Source: JAKFYM01 sp964416595
GTDB taxonomy: Bacteria; Bdellovibrionota; UBA1018; CAIPTA01
Direction of reading: 5' to 3'
DNA length: 64,000 bases
NCBI GenBank assembly: GCA_964416595.1
Contig: CAYQES010000004.1
Span: 76,962-140,961, forward strand
Below are positions 40,764 through 49,664 of the stretch, piece by piece. The notes beneath the pieces are model-generated. The model ran no database searches, was not told the DNA's origin, and was given only the letters and a program-made list of their open reading frames with translations. The position numbers and the translations under genes are program-made. Numbering within the stretch: position 1 is the stretch's first letter; every line of letters starts with the position of its first letter.

Positions 40764-41903
40764 TTATTTTTTCTTTTCAAATGTGAGAATGTATCCACTC
40801 ACGGCATCTCGTCCCCAAGGGTTATCTAGTGCCACGCCCTTAGGCCAGAAGATTTCTTTCACGGCAGGGGTGGGGGTGATAGTGAGCTTTACGCCCTGTT
40901 CTTTAAAATGATTAATGAGCATCTTGTGCACGAAATCTTTATAGACATTAGATCGTACTAATAAGTTTTTAACAGAGTCGGGATTAGTTGGCTTAACGCT
41001 AAAATAAAAAGGAAAAGTATCCAGATATTCTGAAACTAAATACACTTGCCCGCGGGGTTTCGTGAAGGCAGACATTTGTTCCATCATGTGCAACAGCTTT
41101 TCAAATCGAATGCTTATGGCACTGTCGTTCATTTCAAATATGGCCGTAGAGAATCGATTATTTATTGCATATTTTAGATCAGTGAAATTGGAGTAGGTTT
41201 TTAAGATTTTACCTTTAATGGTGCTATCATTGCCAACCACCACTTCAGAGCCAGTCTGTGCATCAGTCAGGGTTTTTGCCTTGCTACGGATCTGGCTGAT
41301 TAATTTTTTACTATGGGCAATAGCTAGCTTTCTGTTTCGATTTTGGGCTGCGAGCCAGCTGGAGGGCCAATCAAAAGATATTTTAAAGTGTGTTTTAGGA
41401 GGATGATAATCTGGGTTGATGGCTAGAAGATGTGGAGTTGTTAGGCCCCGGGCTTCTAGATTTAGGCCAGGAATGAGAATGTTGTCTTGAATATCTGATA
41501 GGTTTAGGCGGCGGGTTGTTTTTTCGGCACGAATAAAAAATTTTTCTCTCAATAATTCTTTTACTTCCTCTGGCCTCCAGAGGTTTGTCAGCGACGCTTG
41601 AACGTATGTCATGTTATCGGGAAGTTTTTCAACGGGCGGGGGCATATTATCAATAATGGTAAATTTCCTGTCTGGAAGTTTTTTGGCTATGGATTGCTCT
41701 ATCTTTCCGTGTCCTGCGAATATAGAAACGAGGTGACTGCCTTCGGGCAATAAATCATTTAAAACAATTTTGGACGGCGCGATCATGGCAGCCATTTGCT
41801 GGCATTTGGTTGGACTTTTTATTTCTTTGGCAAGCGCATCGCAGGCAATCGCTAGAGAAGCGATAGAAAAAAAGACGCTACTTGTTTTAAAAAAAAACCT
41901 CAC
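40764..41903 (-). CDS. exported methyltransferase-like protein
   Basis: A 379-residue protein starting at a GTG. It has a signal peptide (MRFFFKTSSVFFSIASLAIA, cut near CDALA). The region HLVSIFAGHGKIEQSIAKKL, then KFTIIDN and TYVQASLTNLW, matches motifs I to III of class I SAM-dependent methyltransferases, but the glycine-rich loop is E/D-poor and SAM is not found in the periplasm, so it probably keeps only the fold. A second half (about 220-379) includes FTKPRGQVYLVSEYLDTFPF, where post-I strands would be. The gene is AT-rich compared with its neighbours, with an AT-rich gap on its 5' side. Confidence 0.5.
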   Translation of the reverse strand: MRFFFKTSSVFFSIASLAIACDALAKEIKSPTKCQQMAAMIAPSKIVLNDLLPEGSHLVSIFAGHGKIEQSIAKKLPDRKFTIIDNMPPPVEKLPDNMTYVQASLTNLWRPEEVKELLREKFFIRAEKTTRRLNLSDIQDNILIPGLNLEARGLTTPHLLAINPDYHPPKTHFKISFDWPSSWLAAQNRNRKLAIAHSKKLISQIRSKAKTLTDAQTGSEVVVGNDSTIKGKILKTYSNFTDLKYAINNRFSTAIFEMNDSAISIRFEKLLHMMEQMSAFTKPRGQVYLVSEYLDTFPFYFSVKPTNPDSVKNLLVRSNVYKDFVHKMLINHFKEQGVKLTITPTPAVKEIFWPKGVALDNPWGRDAVSGYILTFEKKK

Positions 41904-42021
41904 TTTTTAATGGTAAGGGGGCAGGCAATTTTAGTGAATGATTATTTTGTATTTTTTATGATTAAAAATCAATTTTGTTGAGATTTAAATTTCTCAAATA
42001 CTTTCACGAGCATTGTATTCA

Positions 42022-43074
42022 TTATTTGCAATGATTCCATTCCTGCAAAGCCGCTTCTAGCGCCCGTTCCGATGGCCGTGGTAAATGCACGCCATGTAAA
42101 TCTATTAAGGGCACCCAGCGGAATTCGCAGCCTGGTAAACGCTGCAGTTCTTGGGCGCTGAGTTTCCGTGCGCAGTGCAAGCCCGTTACCTGAAAATGGA
42201 TCTTATGTTTCGTGATCGTGCGGATTTGCGAATGAGAGAAAAAACTAGCGGCATCCGCTGGTAGAGCTGGTTTCTTTTTCCCTTCAATCCACCAAGGAAT
42301 ATCCCACATGCCTGCGAGCCATTCGCCCGCTTCCCGGCGCGCTAACAGCACTTCTTTGCCTTTCAAAAGGATCAATCCTTGGGCCGCTAATTCCGTGGGC
42401 GCTTCTTTTTTTTTCTTTAAGGGGATTTCTTTTTGAATACCAAGCTTGCGGGCTTCACAGTCTGCATTCAACGGACAAAGCAAGCAGCGGGGTTCTTTGG
42501 GCAAACATATTTTCGCCGAGAGATCCATAAAGGCTTGGTTCAAATCCCCGGCCCTTCCCAATGCCACTAACTTTTCCCCTAGAGCCACGATCTCTGGCTT
42601 GCCCTCGAGTTTCGGATTCTTTCGGCTGCCCAATAAACGAGCGAACACCCGCTCCAAATTTCCATCGATAGCGGCATGGGGTTGATCAAAAGCCATGCTA
42701 GCGATGGCGGCGGCCGTATAAGGGCCAATTCCTTTTAACGTTCGGAGATCCTCAAAGGTGGAAGGAATCTTACCGCCGAAATTTTTCATGATTTGCTGGG
42801 CTGCGGCCTGAAGGTTTCGGGCCCGGGAGTAATAGCCGAGGCCTGCCCAGAGATTTAGCAATTGATCCGTTGGCGCGGCGGCGAGATCGGCCACGGTGGG
42901 GTAGTGGGAAAGAAATCGTTCGTAATAGGGAATCACAGTTTCTACCCGGGTTTGCTGGAGCATGATCTCGGAAATCCAGATGCGGTAAGGATTCCGGGAT
43001 TTTCGCCAGGGGAGCTGGCGTTTTTCTTGGTCATACCAATGGAGAATTTTGGTATGCACGGAAGAAATTTTCAT
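42022..43074 (-). CDS. mutY: A/G-specific adenine DNA glycosylase
   Basis: A 350-residue repair enzyme removing adenine opposite 8-oxoguanine. The HhH-GPD core has SEIMLQQTRVETVIPYYERF with the catalytic Glu, LKGIGPYTAAAIASMAF and AAIDGNLERV with the catalytic Asp. The iron-sulphur cluster motif is CLPKEPRCLLCPLNADC (C-x6-C-x2-C-x5-C). The C-terminal NUDIX-like part recognises 8-oxoG. Its start abuts the kbl stop, so it is the last gene of the exonuclease-tdh-kbl-mutY operon. Confidence 0.95.
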   Translation of the reverse strand: MKISSVHTKILHWYDQEKRQLPWRKSRNPYRIWISEIMLQQTRVETVIPYYERFLSHYPTVADLAAAPTDQLLNLWAGLGYYSRARNLQAAAQQIMKNFGGKIPSTFEDLRTLKGIGPYTAAAIASMAFDQPHAAIDGNLERVFARLLGSRKNPKLEGKPEIVALGEKLVALGRAGDLNQAFMDLSAKICLPKEPRCLLCPLNADCEARKLGIQKEIPLKKKKEAPTELAAQGLILLKGKEVLLARREAGEWLAGMWDIPWWIEGKKKPALPADAASFFSHSQIRTITKHKIHFQVTGLHCARKLSAQELQRLPGCEFRWVPLIDLHGVHLPRPSERALEAALQEWNHCK

Positions 43075-44268
43075 TTAGATCACGCCCAATTTTTTTCCTA
43101 CGCGGGTGAAAGCCGCGAGGGCTGCTTCCACATCCTCGGGCGTATGGGCCGCCGAAAGTTGCACGCGGATCCGGGCTTGGCCTTTGGGCACCACGGGGAA
43201 AAAGAAACCGATCACGTAAATACCTTCGGCTAAAAGAGCCGCTGCGAAATCTTGGGCTAGTTTTGCTTCTCCTAGCATCACGGGCACTACGGGATGTTCA
43301 CCCGGCTTGATAGTAAAACCAGCCGCAGTGATTCCCTCGCGAAAGCGCGCTGTGTTTTCCCGCAAACGCCGGCGGAGCTCGCCACCGGTAGAAGGATTTT
43401 GCACGAGCTCCAAGGCCTTAATAGAAGCTTTCACTACGGGAGGTGTGAGAGTGTTAGAAAAAAGGTAGGGCCTGGCTTTTTGCCGGAGCATATCGATGAT
43501 GGCTTGATGGCCGGAAACAAATCCGCCCGCCGAGCCACCGAGCGCTTTCCCAAGAGTGGAGGTAATAATATCTACTCTATCCATCACGGAAAAATGTTCG
43601 TGGGTGCCGCGGCCATTGGCGCCCATAAAACCCGAAGCGTGGGAATCATCCACCATCACCAAGGCTTGATAGCGTTCCGCGAGTTCGCAGATTTCTCGCA
43701 AGGGCGCGATGGTGCCATCCATGGAGAAGGCGCCATCGGTTACCACTAGGCGAAACCTTTGGGCTTGGGCCACCTTTAATTTCGCTTCTAGATCTTCCAT
43801 ATTTCTGTGCGAATAACGGTAGCGCTGGGCTTTACAGAGGCGAATTCCGTCGATAATGGAAGCATGGTTTAATTCGTCGGATATGACAGCATCTTCTTCC
43901 CCGAGCAGAGCTTCAAAAACGCCGCCATTAGCATCGAAGCAGCTGGAGAAGAGGATGGTATCTTCGGTGCCTAAGAATCGGGACAAGCTTTTTTCCAAGT
44001 CTTTATGGATCGTTTGCGTGCCGCAAATAAAACGCACCGAAGAAAGCCCGTAACCAAATTCATCCAAGCCTTCGTGGGCCGCTTTCACTAGTGCTGGATG
44101 GGAAGAAAGGCCCAAATAATTATTAGCGCAAAAATTCAGCACCCGCTTGTGGTTTACCTGGATTTGGTTGCCTTGGGGGCCTTCGAGCAAGCGTTCTCGC
44201 TTATAGAGGCCCGCTTCTTCGATGGCTTTTAGTTGGGATTCTAGATGAGATTGAAAGTTACCGTACAT
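43075..44268 (-). CDS. kbl: glycine C-acetyltransferase (2-amino-3-ketobutyrate CoA ligase)
   Basis: A 397-residue PLP enzyme of the alpha-oxoamine synthase family. It splits 2-amino-3-ketobutyrate with CoA into glycine and acetyl-CoA. Marks are NFCANNYLGLSSHPALVKAA, RFICGTQTIHKDLE, VMVDDSHASGFMGANGRGTH and the PLP lysine in STLGKALGGSAGGF. It pairs with the dehydrogenase that lies 2 bases upstream to form the threonine-to-glycine route. Length and motifs match E. coli Kbl (398). Confidence 0.96.
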   Translation of the reverse strand: MYGNFQSHLESQLKAIEEAGLYKRERLLEGPQGNQIQVNHKRVLNFCANNYLGLSSHPALVKAAHEGLDEFGYGLSSVRFICGTQTIHKDLEKSLSRFLGTEDTILFSSCFDANGGVFEALLGEEDAVISDELNHASIIDGIRLCKAQRYRYSHRNMEDLEAKLKVAQAQRFRLVVTDGAFSMDGTIAPLREICELAERYQALVMVDDSHASGFMGANGRGTHEHFSVMDRVDIITSTLGKALGGSAGGFVSGHQAIIDMLRQKARPYLFSNTLTPPVVKASIKALELVQNPSTGGELRRRLRENTARFREGITAAGFTIKPGEHPVVPVMLGEAKLAQDFAAALLAEGIYVIGFFFPVVPKGQARIRVQLSAAHTPEDVEAALAAFTRVGKKLGVI

Positions 44269-44270
44269 AA

Positions 44271-45431
44271 TTACAACCGGGAGAATTGCACGAGAGTTTT
44301 GGGGTATGAGGTAAGGTTTTTTTCAAAACGCTCTTGGGAAAATTCACTCAAAGGCAAAATCGTGCTCTGGCCTTCTTCCAGCACATGTTTCCACACTTGT
44401 TCCTGGATGCCATTGCTTTGATTTTCCAAAAGTTGTTTGGTGATTTCCCAGGTGGAGAAACAGCGGCGGCCAACAATCGCGTGAAGCCGTTTTCCCGCCG
44501 TGATGATTTCTTCAAAGTGGGGGATCGTGAGATCACCACTAGACAATCCAAAAAGCACCACGTGCCCACCGCGGCGAGCGCCGCGAATCGCTTGAATCAA
44601 GCTCGAGGGAAAACCGCTCATCTCCATGCAGTAATCGGCGCCGTAGCCGTCGAAATAGGCACGCACTTCTTCCGAAGAATTTTCGGAAGGATCGATCACT
44701 TTATCGGCTCCGCAAGCCAACGCTTTGGCCTTGTTTTTGGCGTTGGGCTCGATGCCGATGATTTTTTTTGCGCCCATGGCTTTCGCGATCAGAATAGAAA
44801 AAAGACCAATCGTGCCGCAACCGAAGATGGCAATAGTTTTCCCGCGCAGTTCACTTTCCCGTAAATCTGATCCCAGCATATTGGGCGTGCACACGTGCAC
44901 CGCATTGCCAAAGGGCTCTTGTACGGCGGCCACTTCGGCCCGCACTTTTTCTAGAACCGTGGGCCAGAGCACGGTTTCGGGAAGTTTCACGCGCTCCGCG
45001 AACACCCCATCCCAAGTTACACCGATGATTCGCTCATTTGCGCAAACGTGTTGATTGCCTGCCAAGCACATGGGGCAAGTGCCGCAAAAAATATGGGATT
45101 CGGCGCTCACCACCTGGCCCACATGGAAGCGGCCCGAACGTTTCACTTCGGATCCTACTTCCACAATTCGCGCGAGCACTTCGTGGCCCATCACAAAATA
45201 ATCCCGGCGGTCTTGCTCGAGATGATGGAGGATGCTGTCCTTAAAAGCCTTCCGGAACCAGATGCCCTTATCGGTGCCGCAAACGCCGCCGTAGATGGGC
45301 TCCAAAATAACGTTTTTGGAGTCAGCCGGATTTTTTTTCTCGTCTAAAACCGGAGTGGGTACTTCTTGCAATTGGTAGCCCTTGGTGGAGCTCCAAGTTT
45401 GCCGATTCACTGGAAGGATAAGCGCTTTCAT
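44271..45431 (-). CDS. tdh: zinc-dependent threonine dehydrogenase-like medium-chain dehydrogenase
   Basis: A 386-residue enzyme. The catalytic zinc site is GGVCGTDKG with GHEVLARIVEVG, and the structural zinc loop has CGTCPMCLAGNQHVC. The NAD-binding Rossmann motif is IFGCGTIGLFSILIAKAMGA. Adjacency to kbl points to L-threonine 3-dehydrogenase, yet it is longer than E. coli Tdh (341) with extensions at the start and after CGTD, so another alcohol substrate remains possible. It lies 5 bases after the exonuclease-WYL gene. Confidence 0.82.
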   Translation of the reverse strand: MKALILPVNRQTWSSTKGYQLQEVPTPVLDEKKNPADSKNVILEPIYGGVCGTDKGIWFRKAFKDSILHHLEQDRRDYFVMGHEVLARIVEVGSEVKRSGRFHVGQVVSAESHIFCGTCPMCLAGNQHVCANERIIGVTWDGVFAERVKLPETVLWPTVLEKVRAEVAAVQEPFGNAVHVCTPNMLGSDLRESELRGKTIAIFGCGTIGLFSILIAKAMGAKKIIGIEPNAKNKAKALACGADKVIDPSENSSEEVRAYFDGYGADYCMEMSGFPSSLIQAIRGARRGGHVVLFGLSSGDLTIPHFEEIITAGKRLHAIVGRRCFSTWEITKQLLENQSNGIQEQVWKHVLEEGQSTILPLSEFSQERFEKNLTSYPKTLVQFSRL

Positions 45432-45436
45432 TTATT

Positions 45437-46273
45437 CTACTTCCCTTCTTCTAACTGGGTAAAGATGCGCTGGATGCGATCCAAACGAAAACTTTTTCTC
45501 ACGCCGTCTAAGTGGCAGGTGGCTTCCATATACTGCTGTTGGCCTTTGGCGTAAAGGAGAAGTGGGGTGATTTCTCGGGGGGAAAATCCACCTTCGTATA
45601 AAATCCATAAGGAACGTTTTTCCTGAAGCGCGGAAAAGAGCGGTTCATAGGCGCTGGCAGGTGGAGTTTCTACTGGCCTGGTGCCTGCCACAAAAGAGTG
45701 CAATTTCCCATGGTGGCTCACCAAGGCATCCCAATTGGCATTGATCCCACAGCTGCGGCCCACCACTATGCGAAACAATTCCATGCAGCTTTTGGCATCG
45801 GCTAGAGCGCGGTGGAAAGTGGTTTCGGCAATATTAAAGGCTTTCACCAGGGCTTCCAAGCGGTGCGTGGGTTGCTCTTTGCACACGCGCCGGGAAAACA
45901 TACAAGAATCCAAAATCGGCACCGCAGGTGGGGTGATGTTGTGGCGCAAACTGTGAAGTGAGAGAAAGCCGATATCAAAAGGGGCGTTGTGGGCCACGGG
46001 AATGGCGCCTTCGATGAATTGGTAAAAGGACGGCAAAACTTTTTCAATAGGAGGGGCATCGAACACCATTTCGTCGGTGATGCCGTGCACTCGGGTGGCG
46101 GCCCAGGGAATCGACATGCCGGGGTTTACAAGAGTTTGAAAATATTCTTTAGCTCCCGTAATTAAATCAAAACGCACAGCTGCCAATTCTACCAATGCTT
46201 CGGAACTGGGAGAGAGCCCGGTAGTTTCCGTATCGAAAGCCACAAAATCGAGGGTGCTGATATCTTGAGTCAT
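45437..46273 (-). CDS. DEDDh exonuclease fused to a WYL-type domain
   Basis: A 278-residue protein. Residues about 5-170 form a DnaQ-like 3'-5' exonuclease with DFVAFDTETTGLSPSSEALV (DxE), HNAPFDIGFL (D) and HRALADAKS (HxxxxD), so all four metal ligands and the histidine are kept. Residues about 205-278 match a WYL domain: SLWILYEGGFSPREITPLLL and RKSFRLDRIQRI. WYL domains bind nucleic acid or ligands and are usually on regulators, CRISPR and defence proteins, or helicases. The fusion is unusual. It heads a four-gene operon with tdh, kbl and mutY, and next to MutY a DNA-repair role is plausible. Confidence 0.8.
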   Translation of the reverse strand: MTQDISTLDFVAFDTETTGLSPSSEALVELAAVRFDLITGAKEYFQTLVNPGMSIPWAATRVHGITDEMVFDAPPIEKVLPSFYQFIEGAIPVAHNAPFDIGFLSLHSLRHNITPPAVPILDSCMFSRRVCKEQPTHRLEALVKAFNIAETTFHRALADAKSCMELFRIVVGRSCGINANWDALVSHHGKLHSFVAGTRPVETPPASAYEPLFSALQEKRSLWILYEGGFSPREITPLLLYAKGQQQYMEATCHLDGVRKSFRLDRIQRIFTQLEEGK

Positions 46274-46327
46274 GGTAGATTAAAAAAGGTTCAGTCACGT
46301 TAACCCGCTATTGGGGGGGATGTCCAT

Positions 46328-47314
46328 ATGAAGGCTTTGATCACGGGGGGCGCCGGATTCCTGGGAAAAAAATTAGCCCACGCTCTCACCGCCAATGGCC
46401 ACGAGGTGCGGCTCTTGGTGAGGAACCCCAAGCAGCAAGAAGCAATGCGGCAATCGCCTTTTTCTTTTGCACTAGGGGATTTGCATGATGAAAGCTCTCT
46501 TCGCGGCGCTTGTGAAGGCATGGATTGGGTTTTTCATACGGCTGGTTTGATTTCCTATAATCCCGCTAAGGCGGATCTCATGTACCGGACCAATGTGCTA
46601 GGAACTAAAGCGATCGCCCAGGCGGCTCTGCAGGAAAAAGTAAAACGCTTTTTGCACGTGAGTTCCACCGCTGCCATCGGTGTGAGCCAAGATCCTCACA
46701 CGCCCATGAATGAAGAAACACCCTTTAACGCCCGTTATCTGCGCTTAGCTTATTTCGACACCAAATACGAAGCGGAGCAGGAGCTTTTGAAAGTGGTGCA
46801 CAAGGGCCTCGATGCCGTAATTATAAATCCAGGCTCCCTCTTAGGCCCCGGTGATACCAGGCGCTACGAAAAAGGCTATGCGGGTTTGATCTATCAATAC
46901 AAACCGCCTGTGCTTTTTCATGGTGGAATTAATTTTGTAGATATAGACGATGTGGTGCGCGGCGCTCTCTCGGCGATCCACAAGGGCCGCACGGGTGAGC
47001 GCTATATTTTGGGAGGAGAAAATTTAGGCTTCGACGATATGATCCGCCGAGTGAATGCCATTCTTGGCCGCCCGTCTCCACGCCATTATGTGCCGCTCTC
47101 ACTCATGGGGGCGGTGGCGCAGGCCCTTAAATTCCTAAATAAATTTGGTGTTGATTTACATATGACGCCTGAACTTGTGCGCCAGGTTTGCACTTGGTAT
47201 TTGTATGTGGATTCCAGCAAAGCCCAGAAAGAGCTGGATTATAAACCGCACCGGATCGACGCTGCGATCTCCACCACCATAGAGTGGCTCAAGGCGCAAG
47301 GCCGCTTACATTAA
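46328..47314 (+). CDS. NAD-dependent epimerase/dihydroflavonol-4-reductase-like SDR
   Basis: A 328-residue extended short-chain dehydrogenase. The Rossmann motif is ITGGAGFLGKKLAHAL, then LGDLHDESSLRGACEG and VFHTAGLIS. The active site YxxxK appears as YFDTKYEAEQ and the serine as HVSSTAAIG. The substrate part has INPGSLLGPGD. It resembles the HpnA/DFR-like group of NAD-dependent reductases; hpnA homologues lie in hopanoid loci, and a squalene synthase is 1.3 kb away, but the link is weak. It converges with the next gene with a 4-base overlap. Confidence 0.82.
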   Translation: MKALITGGAGFLGKKLAHALTANGHEVRLLVRNPKQQEAMRQSPFSFALGDLHDESSLRGACEGMDWVFHTAGLISYNPAKADLMYRTNVLGTKAIAQAALQEKVKRFLHVSSTAAIGVSQDPHTPMNEETPFNARYLRLAYFDTKYEAEQELLKVVHKGLDAVIINPGSLLGPGDTRRYEKGYAGLIYQYKPPVLFHGGINFVDIDDVVRGALSAIHKGRTGERYILGGENLGFDDMIRRVNAILGRPSPRHYVPLSLMGAVAQALKFLNKFGVDLHMTPELVRQVCTWYLYVDSSKAQKELDYKPHRIDAAISTTIEWLKAQGRLH

Positions 47315-47637
47315 TCGTTGCCCGGAACGCAAATACGATAGATTTCCGATTTGGGGCTCACGGAGGCCAGCGATCGCCCTTTAGAAACAGTGCGTGCTTC
47401 ATAGTGGGCCAAGTAACAACCGCGGTAGGTTTCAGCTTGGGTTGGAAGTTTTTTTTCTGCCACCAAACGCCGGAATTCATTGGCACTCATCTGTTGCTGT
47501 AAAACGGGCACTGGTTCGGCTCGGTAGCCCGTGTTCCAGCGAAAGAGGGAGAAGGTGCCGTCAGCAGCGGCTGCACTTCCCAAGGGAAGTAAAGCGGTCA
47601 GCATGCTTAAGTAGAAGCAGATTAATGTCCGACCCAT
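47311..47637 (-). CDS. small secreted protein of unknown function
   Basis: A 108-residue protein with a signal peptide (MGRTLICFYLSMLTALLPLG, cut near SAAAA). The rest includes NEFRRLVAEKKLPTQAETYR, with two cysteines (GCYLAH, RICVPG) that may bond in the periplasm. No family is recognised. It overlaps the reductase gene by 4 bases in a tail-to-tail manner. Confidence 0.5.
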   Translation of the reverse strand: MGRTLICFYLSMLTALLPLGSAAAADGTFSLFRWNTGYRAEPVPVLQQQMSANEFRRLVAEKKLPTQAETYRGCYLAHYEARTVSKGRSLASVSPKSEIYRICVPGND

Positions 47638-47655
47638 GTAGTCAAATTCGGAAGA

Positions 47656-47677
47656 ACTGCTAAAAAGCTTTAGCAGT
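47656..47677. terminator. perfect hairpin between minus-strand genes
   Basis: ACTGCTAAA and TTTAGCAGT form a perfect 9-base stem with a 4-base loop, 38 bases past the stop of the gene ending at 47716. The T-run is weak, so it may reduce rather than stop read-through into the gene at 47637. Confidence 0.45.
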
Positions 47678-47715
47678 TTCCGGTGGAGTCGGAATTTTTA
47701 AGTCATTCTAAAGGC

Positions 47716-48495
47716 TTAGTCGCCTACAAATTGCAGGGCGATTTCTTCGAGCATGGTGAAAAGGGTTTTAAACTTTTCCAAAGCTTCTGGCTTTTGGGCC
47801 AAGAGATCTTCTAATGTTTCTTTGAGGCCGGGCTGGTCCGGTTGGAATCCTTTATAAAGCGTATTGCTATAGGTTGTAGCGGTGATCTGTGCTCCTTGGA
47901 TCACGTCCATATCTAAGGAGAGAGATCCACGGTGAACAATGATTTCCGACGGGGGCAGGGTTTCCGGCAATTTAGAGAAATCGAACACAAAATCGATCAA
48001 CGCTTTAAAGCCTGTATAGTTGCCACTCGTATCTTGACGGCGCTCCAAAACAGTCACGGTAACAGTCACGGCCTCGCCGTATTTTTCCGTAAAACCTTTG
48101 GCCATATCCAAGAGCACCGTATCGATCGTGGGGATCATTTCATTGATTTGCTCTTGGGGCAGAATTTTTGTGAGATCTACTTTTAAGCTACCTTGCACGT
48201 TTGTGGCAGGAGAAGAGCCATCACCATAGGAATAACTTAAGTGAGGCAGATGGATTTCCACGGTATTCATACTGCCAGTTTTTGAATAAGAAGCCGTAAG
48301 CGCTGCGGACAATGCCCGCTCCGAATTGGTTTCAATCACTTGGAATGCTAACTGAGCTGCCGTTTTTTCGTTTTGAAAGGGCTGTAAGATTTTTTGGATC
48401 TCTTGGTTTAGTTCACTTAAGCCACCCGTAAGTACAGATGCTGTGGCGGTACCTGCTGCCAGTAAAAACACCGGGATGAAAAAAAGTTTCCGCAT
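47716..48495 (-). CDS. secreted protein of unknown function
   Basis: A 259-residue exported protein. The ATG at 48495 has GAGG upstream and opens a signal peptide (MRKLFFIPVFLLAAGTATA). The mature part has a predicted long helical stretch (LNQEIQKILQPFQNEKTAAQ), a beta-rich middle (VEIHLPHLSYSYGDG; GSLSLDMDVIQGAQITATTY), and helices at the end. There is no cysteine in the mature chain. The domain could be a lipid-binding or chaperone fold but no family is recognised. Confidence 0.6.
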   Translation of the reverse strand: MRKLFFIPVFLLAAGTATASVLTGGLSELNQEIQKILQPFQNEKTAAQLAFQVIETNSERALSAALTASYSKTGSMNTVEIHLPHLSYSYGDGSSPATNVQGSLKVDLTKILPQEQINEMIPTIDTVLLDMAKGFTEKYGEAVTVTVTVLERRQDTSGNYTGFKALIDFVFDFSKLPETLPPSEIIVHRGSLSLDMDVIQGAQITATTYSNTLYKGFQPDQPGLKETLEDLLAQKPEALEKFKTLFTMLEEIALQFVGD

Positions 48496-48633
48496 ATTTA
48501 CCTCCAAAAAAGACTTAGGTAAATTGGTACCCCGAGTCTAAGGGGGAAGTCAATCTAGCTTAGGTTATATTCGTGCTGGGGTTATGATCGATTGTTGAGA
48601 GTTTTTCCCTGGAAAAGATAGTAGGATGCTCCC

Positions 48634-49662
48634 ATGAGCGAAACTCACTTTTACGAACAGCACCTAAACCGTGTGAGTCGCAGTTTTGCTTTCTGTATTG
48701 CTCGCCTAGAGGGCGATATGCGCGATTGGGTAAGCCTCTCTTACCTTCTATGCCGTTTGCTGGATACCATTGAGGACGCTCCTTGGGATGAGCCGGCGGC
48801 GCAAACCAAAGCCTTTGATCTCTTTGGCAGATTCCTCCAAGAGTTACCCACTGAGCAAACTGTTACTATCTGGGCCGCGGCCTTTCCACTAGCCATCGAA
48901 GAGGGCGAGCGGAAATTATTACTCGATGCCCATCGCTGTTTCCAGAATCTTCATGCTTTGCCGGAACCCGTGAAAGAAAAAATCCGCCGGCCCGTTGGGG
49001 CTATGCAGCGAGGCATGAGGCACTTTACTGCGAAAAAAGAGCGGGGCTTGCGATTGCAATCCCTAACAGAGGTAAATCAATATTGTTTTTTCGTGGCGGG
49101 CCTTGTGGGTGAGCTACTTACGGATTTAGTGATCCAGCGTTGGCCCACTCTGCCTGTGAGCCGCCGTTTGTATCTTGATGCCCATCATTTCGGTTTGTTC
49201 CTGCAGAAAATCAATTTATTGAAAGATCAAGATAAGGACGAAAAAGAGGGTCGTTATCTTGTGCCTTCCCGTAAAGAGTTGCTCGCGAGTTTACGTAAAG
49301 ACGCTGAGGGTGCAATACGTTATCTCCAAGCGCTGCCTCTCACAGAAAAGGGCTTCCGTTTATTTTGTGCCTGGTCGCTATTTTTAGGCTTGGCATCTCT
49401 ACCTTGGATTGAGCGCAGCAAGCTTTTGGGTATATTTAGTAAAATCCCCCGCTTGGTAACAGAAAAACTTTTAAGCCGAGTGGAGCATTTGATCGACGAT
49501 AACCAAGCGCTTATGGGTTTATTTACGGAATTATTTCCTCCCACTGCTTTGCCGTTGCCTCCGGCGGGGGCATTAGAGATTCCCTGGATGAAACAGCTCT
49601 ACCAAGGAGTTCTAAGCCAAGAAGATTTCCGTGAACTTGGCCTTTGCCCCTTAGGCAGTTAA
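48634..49662 (+). CDS. squalene synthase/phytoene synthase family protein
   Basis: A 342-residue trans-isoprenyl diphosphate synthase (head-to-head). The two Asp-rich sites are YLLCRLLDTIEDAPW and LLKDQDKDEKEGRYL, as in squalene synthases (DxxED and NxxKD). SRSFAFCIARLEG starts the core. QYCFFVAGLVGELLTDL is the family's Y-C-x-x-V-A-G-x-V-G block. It is expected to join two farnesyl diphosphates to squalene. No hopanoid or carotenoid genes are adjacent, so the product's use is unknown. The gene starts without a clear ribosome site, and the MFS gene follows 2 bases after its stop. Confidence 0.88.
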   Translation: MSETHFYEQHLNRVSRSFAFCIARLEGDMRDWVSLSYLLCRLLDTIEDAPWDEPAAQTKAFDLFGRFLQELPTEQTVTIWAAAFPLAIEEGERKLLLDAHRCFQNLHALPEPVKEKIRRPVGAMQRGMRHFTAKKERGLRLQSLTEVNQYCFFVAGLVGELLTDLVIQRWPTLPVSRRLYLDAHHFGLFLQKINLLKDQDKDEKEGRYLVPSRKELLASLRKDAEGAIRYLQALPLTEKGFRLFCAWSLFLGLASLPWIERSKLLGIFSKIPRLVTEKLLSRVEHLIDDNQALMGLFTELFPPTALPLPPAGALEIPWMKQLYQGVLSQEDFRELGLCPLGS

Positions 49663-49664
49663 AA

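Noticed and set aside
40764..41903. Horizontal island around the exported methyltransferase-like gene
   Set aside because: The gene is AT-rich but is flanked by normal core genes with no repeats, integrase or tRNA, so transfer of a whole island is not supported.
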